A stretch of DNA of 48,019 bases from an uncultured Lachnospiraceae bacterium. Lineage in GTDB: Bacteria; Bacillota; Clostridia; Lachnospirales; Lachnospiraceae. The stretch covers positions 1 through 48,019 of the forward strand of contig CANQTH010000013.1 in NCBI GenBank assembly GCA_947626795.1. The letters are read 5' to 3'. Below, piece after piece: positions 42,298-48,019 of this stretch. The notes under the pieces are model-generated. The model was not told the DNA's origin. It ran no database searches and saw only the letters and a program-made list of their open reading frames with translations. How positions within the stretch are numbered: the stretch's first letter is position 1; every line of letters starts with the position of its first letter. Both the position numbers and the translations under genes were made by a program.

Positions 42298-43800
42298 ATG
42301 GTAAGGGAACAGTACGAGGCCTTAAAAGGCGGGGAAAACCTGCGGAAGGGGCTGATCGGCCTAAAGCAGGCGTTAAAAGAGGAAGGCGCGCGGAAAGAGC
42401 TTCTGGAAGCCCTGCAGGGGGATTATGCGCTGCTGCGCGGGTTCCTTTCCCATGAAGACCCGAAGGTGCGCGGGAATGCGGCGATGGTTCTGGGGCGGCT
42501 TGGGCGGGACGAGAACGCCGGGGCTGTTTACGAGGCTTACCTGCGGGAGGAAAAGCTCTTTGTGAGGAGCAATTACCTGGACGCGCTGGCCTGCCTGGAC
42601 ATTTCCGGCTGCCGGGACGGCTTGGAGCGGCGTCTGCAGGAACTGGAGGCGTATCAGCCGAAGGAAGAGGAAGAAAAGCATATCCGGCAGGAGCTTTTCG
42701 CCTTGCGGAAGCTGCTGCCGGATGAAGAGGCGCATGGACGCCATGTCTTTACGGGGTACGATGAGACTTACGGCGTTTTTTTGACGACCGGGTCCTGCCA
42801 CCAGGAGGTGACGGCCGCCCAGGTGAAAGGCGGGAAGGCGACGGCGCGGAAGGGCGGCGTGCGCGTCGTCACGCGGCAGATCGCGCAGGTGATGGCGATC
42901 CCGACTTACCGGGAAATGCTGTTTTTGCTGGATATTGGGAAAGTGGGGCCGGATCCGAAGGAAGCGGCGCGGGAGCTTGCGGGATCGAGCCTTTGCGGCC
43001 TGTTGCAGAAGGCGCATCCGGGTCAGGAAGGGGCGTTTTTCTTCCGCCTGGGGATCCACGGCCAGATGAAGCTGGACGCGCGCAGCGCGTTCGCAAAAAA
43101 ATGCGCGTTTGCGCTGGAGCAGGAGACGGGGGGCCTGCTGCGCAATTCTACCTCGGATTACGAGGTGGAGATCCGCCTGATGGAGAATGAGGCGGGCTTT
43201 TTCCTCCCGCTCGTCAAGCTGTATACATATGAGGACAAACGTTTTTCCTATCGGAAGCGTACGGTGGCGTCTTCCATGCGCCCAGAGCAGGCGGCCCTCG
43301 CGGCGCGGCTCGCGGAGCCTTACCTTGCGGCTCGCGCGCGCGTCCTGGATCCGTTTTGCGGCGTGGGGACGATGCTTTTGGAACGCGACCGGGTGCGTCC
43401 GGCGCGCGCGATGTGCGGGATCGACCATTACGGGGAAGCCGTGCAGGGCGCGCGCGAGAACGCGCGGCGCGCAGGGAAAGAGGCCCGGTTTATCCAATGC
43501 GACTTTTTCCGGTTCCAGACGGACGGCCTTTTTGACGAGATCATGACCGATATGCCGATGCAGGGGAAGATGAGCCGGGAGGAGCTGGATCAGATGTACG
43601 GGGCGTTTTTCGGGAAGGCGGAGACGCTCCTGACCGAAAAGGGGAAGATGATCTTATGCTCCGATGAGAAAAACCTGGTGAAAAAACAGATCCGCCTGCA
43701 CAAGGCGTTCTGCCTGCTCGCGGAATACGATCTGGACGGGAAGGGGACGCGCGGACTGTTCGTCATAGGGAAAAAGGTGGAAAAGGGCCATAGGGCGTAA
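42298..43800 (+). CDS. HEAT-repeat plus class I methyltransferase fusion (TRM11/UPF0020-like)
   Basis: 500 aa. Residues ~1-150 are helical with a HEAT-like repeat (LSHEDPKVRGNAAMVLGRLG, then VRSNYLDALACL). A middle part resembling a THUMP-type RNA-binding region leads to a Rossmann methyltransferase: SSMRPEQAALAARLAEPYL, motif I ARVLDPFCGVGTML with Asp351, CGIDHYGEAVQGARENARR, and motif IV DMPM at 418-421. The position usually holding NPPY/DPPY in N-methyltransferases of this group is DMPM. It most likely modifies RNA, target unknown. GGAGGAACGG precedes ATG 42298. Confidence 0.75.
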   Translation: MVREQYEALKGGENLRKGLIGLKQALKEEGARKELLEALQGDYALLRGFLSHEDPKVRGNAAMVLGRLGRDENAGAVYEAYLREEKLFVRSNYLDALACLDISGCRDGLERRLQELEAYQPKEEEEKHIRQELFALRKLLPDEEAHGRHVFTGYDETYGVFLTTGSCHQEVTAAQVKGGKATARKGGVRVVTRQIAQVMAIPTYREMLFLLDIGKVGPDPKEAARELAGSSLCGLLQKAHPGQEGAFFFRLGIHGQMKLDARSAFAKKCAFALEQETGGLLRNSTSDYEVEIRLMENEAGFFLPLVKLYTYEDKRFSYRKRTVASSMRPEQAALAARLAEPYLAARARVLDPFCGVGTMLLERDRVRPARAMCGIDHYGEAVQGARENARRAGKEARFIQCDFFRFQTDGLFDEIMTDMPMQGKMSREELDQMYGAFFGKAETLLTEKGKMILCSDEKNLVKKQIRLHKAFCLLAEYDLDGKGTRGLFVIGKKVEKGHRA

Positions 43801-43833
43801 CAGTTCAAGTTCTAGGCTGAACGGTTACTCCTC

Positions 43834-43862
43834 TTGACAAATTCTGTCCTTGCATTTATAAT
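43834..43862 (+). promoter_or_regulatory. Consensus sigma-A promoter
   Basis: TTGACA at 43834-43839 and TATAAT at 43857-43862 with 17 nt between them, a perfect match to consensus, 27 nt upstream of a small ORF. Confidence 0.92.
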
Positions 43863-43889
43863 GGTCAGAAAAAGACACGGGAGGATATC

Positions 43890-44003
43890 ATGAGCGGGAT
43901 CAGAACATACATTTGGGGGGGGTATGAAGAGCGATCTGAAACGGCAGCAAGCGGACAGGAGATAGGACTGTCCTATTTTGGATCACAAGATCACAGGCAA
44001 TGA
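43890..44003 (+). CDS. Orphan 37-aa small protein between a consensus promoter and a strong terminator
   Basis: ATG 43890 lies 6 nt after GGGAGG. The frame encodes MSGIRTYIWGGYEERSETAA, then SGQEIGLSYFGSQDHRQ, ending at TGA 44001-44003, whose last base is the first base of the terminator stem. I do not recognise it. It has no signal peptide, no cysteines and no clear helix; two aromatic/glycine patches (YIWGGY, LSYFG) stand out. A perfect promoter, good ribosome-binding site and immediate terminator argue for a real, well-transcribed short gene. It may alternatively be a small RNA whose ORF is incidental. Confidence 0.5.
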   Translation: MSGIRTYIWGGYEERSETAASGQEIGLSYFGSQDHRQ

Positions 44004-44060
44004 AAAACACTTACCTTTCCCGACAGGGCGATCATCTGTCGGGAAAGGTAAGTGTTTTTT
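44003..44060 (+). terminator. Strong Rho-independent terminator
   Basis: A perfect long stem pairs AAAACACTTACCTTTCCCGA (plus CAG) with CTGTCGGGAAAGG and TAAGTGTTTT, with loop GGCGATCAT and six T. The left arm begins with five A, so it may also stop transcripts coming from the right. Confidence 0.95.
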
Positions 44061-44062
44061 GC

Positions 44063-44091
44063 TTGACGGGAAATATCCTATTGTATTTATG
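44063..44091 (+). promoter_or_regulatory. Probable promoter of the BspA-like gene
   Basis: TTGACG at 44063-44068 and TTTATG at 44086-44091 with a 17-nt spacer, immediately after the terminator and about 130 nt before the start codon. Confidence 0.6.
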
Positions 44092-44219
44092 CGCGAAAGA
44101 GGCACCTGATCAAGCAAAAACACGATGCACGCAGCGATTCGATCTTTGGCTTCGTAGTTACGAAATCCGGGACGCCGGATTTGTTCCTGTCAAATGACAC
44201 TGAAAAAGAGAAGGAAAGG

Positions 44220-47200
44220 ATGAAGAAAATGAAACAGAAAAGATTGTTGAACATCTGCCTTGCGGCTGCGCTTGCTGTTACCATGGCGCCGATGGGAAGC
44301 GCGCGGGCAGCGGGGCCAGGAGAAGCTCAGAGCGTGCAGGCGCAGAAGCATGCAGCCGAGGAAGCGGCTTTGCATGAGGAGACGGCCAGGGGAGCAGGCG
44401 CAAAAGGGCAAGTGCTGGAAACCGTGAAAGAAGAGAGGGCGGCACAGAAAGGAGATTATACGTATGAAGAAAACGAAGATGGGACGGTGACGGTTACAAG
44501 GTATTATGGAAGCGATACAGAGCTTGTGATCCCGGATACGCTTGGCGGGAAGAGCGTGACGAAGATAGGGATGTGGGCATTTGAGTATTGCAGCAATCTG
44601 ACCGAAGTGAAGATACCAGAGAGCGTGACGGAGATTGGAGGTTGGGCATTTAGAGGTTGCAGCAGCATGCCAAGCGTAAAGATACCGGAAGGAGTAGAGA
44701 GCATCGGAAATTATGCATTTTCTGAGTGTAGCAGCCTGACAAGCGTAGAAATTCCGGAAGGAGTAAAGAGCATCGGGGGGAGGGCATTTGAGGGTTGCAG
44801 GAGTCTGACAAGCGTAAAAATCCCGGGAAGTGTAACGAACATTGGGGGGAATGCATTTTATGGAACGTCCTGGCTTGAAGCTCGCCGCGAGGAAAATCCC
44901 CTGATAGTAGAAAACCAAATCCTGATTGATGGAAAAACCTGTGAGGGAGAAGTGAAAATCCCGGAAGGAGTAGAGAGCATCGGGGATGATGCATTTTCTG
45001 AGTGCAGTAGCCTGACAAGCGTAGAGCTTCCGGGAAGCGTAGAGAGTATCGGGAATGGTGCATTTTATTATTGCAGCAGCCTGATAAGCGTAGAGATACC
45101 GGAAGGAGTAGAGAGCATCGGGGATAGTGCATTTTCTAATTGCAGAAGTCTGACAAGCGTAGAAATTCCAGAAAGCGTAACGAGCATCGGGGATGGGGCA
45201 TTTGAATGGTGCGACAGCCTGACAAGCGTAGAGATACCAGGAAGTGTGACGAACATTGGGAGAGGTACATTTAGGTATTGCAGAAGCCTGACAAGCGTAG
45301 AGATACCGGAAGGAGTAGAGAGCATCGGGGGGAGTGCATTTGGAGGAACACCCTGGCTGGAAGCTCGCCGCTGGGAAAATCCTCTGGTAGTTGTAAACCA
45401 TATCCTGATTGATGGACAAACCTGCGCGGGAGAAGTGAAAATTCCGGAAGGAGTAGAGAGCATCGGGGAAGAGGCATTTTCTGGTTGCGAGTACCTGACA
45501 AGCGTAGAGATACCGGAAGGAGTAGAGAGCATCGGGGATGATACATTTTCTGGTTGCAGAAGCCTGACAAACGTAGAGATACCGAAAGGAGTAGAGAGCA
45601 TCGGGGAAGAGGCATTTTCTGAGTGCAGAAGCCTGACAAGCGTAGAGATTCAGGGAGGAGTAGAGAGCATCGGGGATGATGCATTTTCTGGTTGCGAGTA
45701 TCTGACAAGCGTAGAGATTCAGGGAGGAGTAAAGAGCATCGGGGATGATGCATTTTCTGGTTGCAGCAGCCTGACAAGCGTAGAGATTCAGGGAGGAGTA
45801 GAGAGCATCGGGAATATGGCATTTTCTGATTGTAGCAGTCTGGCAAGCGTAGAAATCCAGGGAAGCGTAACGAACATTGGGGATGATGCATTTTCTGGTT
45901 GCAGCAGCCTGACAAGCGTGGAGATTCCGGAAGGAGTAGAGAGCATCGGGGATTGGGCATTTTATTGCTGCAGCAGCCTGACAAGAGTAGAAATTCTGGG
46001 AAGTGCAACGAGCATCGGGTATGAGGCATTTCGTGGTTGTAGCAGCCTGACAAGCGTAGAGATGCCGGGAAGCGTAGAGAGCATCGGGGGGAGGGCATTT
46101 GGAGGAACGCCTTGGCTGGAAGCTCGTCGCGAGGAAAATCCCTTAGTAGTTGTAAACCATATCTTGATTGATGGAGAAACCTGTGAGGGAGCAGTGACAA
46201 TTCCGGAAGGAGTAGAGAGCATCGGGGATGATGCATTTTCTGGTTGCGAGTACCTGACAAGCGTAGAGATACCGGGAAGCGTAGAGAGCATCGGGGAAGA
46301 GGCATTTTATTTTTGCAGCAGCCTGACAAGCGTGGTAATTCCAGGAAGCGTAACGAGCATCGGGGGGAGTGCATTTTGGGGTTGCAGCAGCCTGACATTA
46401 ACGGTTGCCAAGGAAAGTTATGCGGAAGCCTACGCAAAAGAGAATGATATCAAGTACATATATTCAGATAGCGTGGCTTCGGGAGAAGGAGAAGAGACGA
46501 ACCCAGGAAGCGGGAGTGAAGGACAGACGCCGGGCGAAGGAGGGAATCCAGGGACAGGCGGAAACGAAGGAGAGAACCCAGGAACAGGTGGAACTGAAGG
46601 AGAGAACCCAGGAGCAGTCGGAAATGAAGGCGAGAATCCGGGAACAGGCGGAAGTGAAAGCGAGAACCCGGGAACAGGCGGAAGCGAGGGAGAGAATCCC
46701 CATACCCACCAGTATCAGACAAATGTCACAAAGGCTGCGCCGGGGAAGAACGGCAAGATTACAAAGACCTGCTCTGTCTGCGGCGACAAACAGGAGACTG
46801 TCATTTACGCGCCAAAGGCGATGAAGCTGTCCAAGACCTCTTATACATACAGCGGCAAGTCCCAAAAGCCGTCCGTCACGGTGACGGACAGTCAGGGTAA
46901 GGCGTTGAAATCCGGCACGGACTACACGGTGAACTACTCAGGCGGCTGCAAGGCCGTGGGAAGCTATGCCGTGACCGTCACCTTCAACGGCAATTATTCC
47001 GGCACGATGAAGGCGTCTTTTACGATCGCGCCGAAAGGGATGAGCCTCTCCAAAGTGACGGCGAAGAAGAAGGGCTTTGCCCTAAAGTGGAAAAAGCAAA
47101 GCCAGGCGACGGGCTATGAGATCCAGTATTCCACGAGCAAGAAGTTCGAGAAGAAGGCGACCAAGACCGTAACCGTGAAGAAGAACAAGACCGTGTCCAA

Positions 47201-47336
47201 GACCATTTCCAGGCTGAAAGCGAAGAAAAAGTACTATGTGCGCATCTGCGCCTACAAGACGGTAAAGGAAAACGGGAAGAGCAGGAAGCTGTATTCCGGA
47301 TGGTCGAAGGCAAAGACTGTGACGACAAAGAAATAA
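44220..47336 (+). CDS. BspA-like leucine-rich-repeat secreted protein
   Basis: About 1038 aa. Signal peptide LLNICLAAALAVTMAPMGSA. From about residue 85 there are 24 LRR_5/BspA units of ~23 residues with the IGxxAFxxCxSLTSVxIP pattern. Three of them are interrupted by an island reading TPWLEARREENPLVV...ILIDG. A glycine-rich linker of GENPGTGG-type repeats follows, then HTHQYQTNVTKAAPGKNG with a CSVCG motif, a bacterial Ig-like part (SYTYSGKSQKPSVTVTDS) and an FN3-like end (GYEIQYSTSKKFEKKAT). Such proteins bind host or microbial surfaces. No LPxTG is seen. ATG 44220 follows AAGGAAAGG; the frame also opens at 44181. Confidence 0.88.
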   Translation: MKKMKQKRLLNICLAAALAVTMAPMGSARAAGPGEAQSVQAQKHAAEEAALHEETARGAGAKGQVLETVKEERAAQKGDYTYEENEDGTVTVTRYYGSDTELVIPDTLGGKSVTKIGMWAFEYCSNLTEVKIPESVTEIGGWAFRGCSSMPSVKIPEGVESIGNYAFSECSSLTSVEIPEGVKSIGGRAFEGCRSLTSVKIPGSVTNIGGNAFYGTSWLEARREENPLIVENQILIDGKTCEGEVKIPEGVESIGDDAFSECSSLTSVELPGSVESIGNGAFYYCSSLISVEIPEGVESIGDSAFSNCRSLTSVEIPESVTSIGDGAFEWCDSLTSVEIPGSVTNIGRGTFRYCRSLTSVEIPEGVESIGGSAFGGTPWLEARRWENPLVVVNHILIDGQTCAGEVKIPEGVESIGEEAFSGCEYLTSVEIPEGVESIGDDTFSGCRSLTNVEIPKGVESIGEEAFSECRSLTSVEIQGGVESIGDDAFSGCEYLTSVEIQGGVKSIGDDAFSGCSSLTSVEIQGGVESIGNMAFSDCSSLASVEIQGSVTNIGDDAFSGCSSLTSVEIPEGVESIGDWAFYCCSSLTRVEILGSATSIGYEAFRGCSSLTSVEMPGSVESIGGRAFGGTPWLEARREENPLVVVNHILIDGETCEGAVTIPEGVESIGDDAFSGCEYLTSVEIPGSVESIGEEAFYFCSSLTSVVIPGSVTSIGGSAFWGCSSLTLTVAKESYAEAYAKENDIKYIYSDSVASGEGEETNPGSGSEGQTPGEGGNPGTGGNEGENPGTGGTEGENPGAVGNEGENPGTGGSESENPGTGGSEGENPHTHQYQTNVTKAAPGKNGKITKTCSVCGDKQETVIYAPKAMKLSKTSYTYSGKSQKPSVTVTDSQGKALKSGTDYTVNYSGGCKAVGSYAVTVTFNGNYSGTMKASFTIAPKGMSLSKVTAKKKGFALKWKKQSQATGYEIQYSTSKKFEKKATKTVTVKKNKTVSKTISRLKAKKKYYVRICAYKTVKENGKSRKLYSGWSKAKTVTTKK

Positions 47337-47368
47337 GAAGGGGCTGGATACCCCTACTTTCAAAACAG

Positions 47369-47408
47369 GCGGCGCAGGGCAACCGATTTTCCGGATGCCC
47401 TGCGCCGC
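47369..47408 (+). terminator. Hairpin after the BspA-like gene, possible terminator
   Basis: GCGGCGCAGGGC pairs perfectly with GCCCTGCGCCGC around a 16-nt loop, 33 bp after the stop. No T run follows, so it may be an RNA stabiliser or an inefficient terminator. The rest of 47337-47728 holds only the promoter below and no gene I can support. Confidence 0.45.
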
Positions 47409-47474
47409 GTCTGCTGAAAGGAAAGAAGTTTTAGAATAGCCGTTCAGCCCAGGGCTGCGCCCTCATTTTCTTCC

Positions 47475-47504
47475 TTGACAGCCCGGGATCCCCCGGTGTA
47501 TAAT
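47475..47504 (+). promoter_or_regulatory. Promoter upstream of the Rpn-like gene
   Basis: TTGACA, an 18-nt spacer and TATAAT, both perfect hexamers, about 180 nt before a strong ribosome-binding site at 47684. Confidence 0.8.
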
Positions 47505-47728
47505 CATGCCATGCACAGTCGTGCATTCTTATTTTCGCGGACGAAGAGACAGAATGGCAAGCCTGCCTGTTCCTTTGGCAAATGCCGCGATCGCATCAAT
47601 TTGCCGCTCGGCAAAGGACAGCAATCCAGCGTATTTTTGTAAGCCATTGCAGAATACCAGAAACAAACCAACAGACAAGAGGGAAGGAGGGTATTTTTAT
47701 CCAAAAAGAAAACAGGGCGCAGGGGAAA

Positions 47729-48019
47729 ATGCGCAGAGAAGAGCCGCAGGAAACCCTGCACAGAGAAGAAGCAAAGGGAATTCTAACGGAAGAAAAAGCG
47801 CAGGAGACGCCAAAGAAAAGAGTGCCACAAGAGGCGAAAAAAGACAGGGCGCAGGAGACGCCAAAGAGAAAAGAGTCACAGAGGGCGCGAAAAGACAACT
47901 CACTAGAGATTCCGCAGAAAGAAGAGGGCAGTTCCGACGAAGGCCCAAGGCAGATCTACGACAGGATCTTCAAGCGGATCTTCTCCCTGTCCGACAAGGC
48001 GGTCATCAGCCTCATCAAC
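47729..48019 (+). CDS. N-terminal part of Rpn/PD-(D/E)XK-like protein, cut by window edge
   Basis: 97 codons are visible. A hydrophilic N-terminus with two copies of a 51-bp repeat (peptide AQETPKRK and variants) is followed by GPRQIYDRIFKRIFSLSDKA and VISLIN. DRIFKRIFxLSxKAVI is the start of the Rpn family of putative transposase-related nucleases common in this group of bacteria. The frame is open upstream: AAGGAGG at 47684-47690 is followed after 8 nt by ATC CAA AAA GAA AAC, where an ATG would be expected. The real start may thus be lost, or be ATG 47729. Confidence 0.6.
   Translation, partial: MRREEPQETLHREEAKGILTEEKAQETPKKRVPQEAKKDRAQETPKRKESQRARKDNSLEIPQKEEGSSDEGPRQIYDRIFKRIFSLSDKAVISLIN

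Noticed and set aside
42373-43497. 374-aa minus-strand frame antisense to the methyltransferase gene
   Set aside because: High GC makes long antisense frames common here; no ribosome-binding site or recognisable domain.
45271-46437. 388-aa minus-strand frame with repeated CSLLLPESLRLSG units
   Set aside because: Antisense reflection of the BspA leucine-rich repeats.

Overview
The window looks like a chromosomal segment of a Gram-positive gut Clostridium, most likely Lachnospiraceae. This is inferred from strong purine-rich ribosome-binding sites, TTG/GTG starts, a lysine riboswitch ahead of dapA, AsnA-type asparagine synthetase, BspA-like surface proteins and the general gene repertoire; no 16S rRNA gene is present. 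Housekeeping parts are GC-rich, whereas about 9.7-21.3 kb is visibly AT-richer, which suggests horizontal acquisition.

Layout: (1) 1-5.2 kb: the 3' end of a CbiM-type gene, then cbiQ and cbiO (cobalt ECF transporter), an RlmI-like rRNA methyltransferase and a MATE exporter, separated by copies of an intergenic hairpin repeat family. (2) 5.2-9.0 kb: promoter, lysine riboswitch, dapA, a 51-codon ORF and dapB (lysine/diaminopimelate synthesis), then convergent asnA. (3) 9.07-9.97 kb: a broken small serine recombinase gene beside two 26-bp sites. The sites share outer arms but have oppositely oriented 8-bp cores, and they flank a sigma-A promoter and a structured leader. This has the architecture of a phase-variable invertible promoter. 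(4) 10.0-17.7 kb: eight tightly packed genes downstream of that promoter: FAD oxidoreductase, two GT2 glycosyltransferases, an SDR, an 800-aa membrane protein, a TIM-barrel isomerase and two EmrE-size transporters. They resemble a Gtr-like lipid-linked sugar and surface-glycosylation module, closed by a strong terminator. (5) 17.9-21.3 kb: a two-gene restriction-modification system (nuclease-methylase fusion plus specificity subunit, BcgI-like).

(6) 21.3-36.0 kb: a complete type III-A CRISPR-Cas locus, ordered cas6-cas10-csm2-csm3-csm4-csm5, then an array I count as 73 repeats and 72 spacers, then cas1-cas2-csm6. The array is polar. Repeats decay at the cas1 end. The last repeat base, which is the last base of the crRNA 5' tag, changes in blocks from C (oldest) to G to T (newest). 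Several spacers form families aimed at related sequences, some are exact duplicates, and a few resemble the repeat itself. (7) 36.1-37.2 kb: a DUF3791-DUF3990-DUF3791 trio, a candidate toxin-antitoxin-like module. (8) 37.4-48.0 kb: a DUF4143-type ATPase, tRNA-Gly(CCC), a membrane-anchored amidase, a secreted SGNH/Big2/FN3 protein, a HEAT-methyltransferase fusion, a 37-aa ORF boxed between a consensus promoter and a strong terminator, a BspA-like leucine-rich-repeat protein, and the 5' part of an Rpn-like gene cut by the window edge.

Strongest candidates for something new are the invertible glycan switch with its apparently dead recombinase, the repeat-mimicking spacers together with the stepwise tag-base change in the array, and the orphan 37-aa gene. 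All functional statements come from reading motifs and context; no database search was possible.
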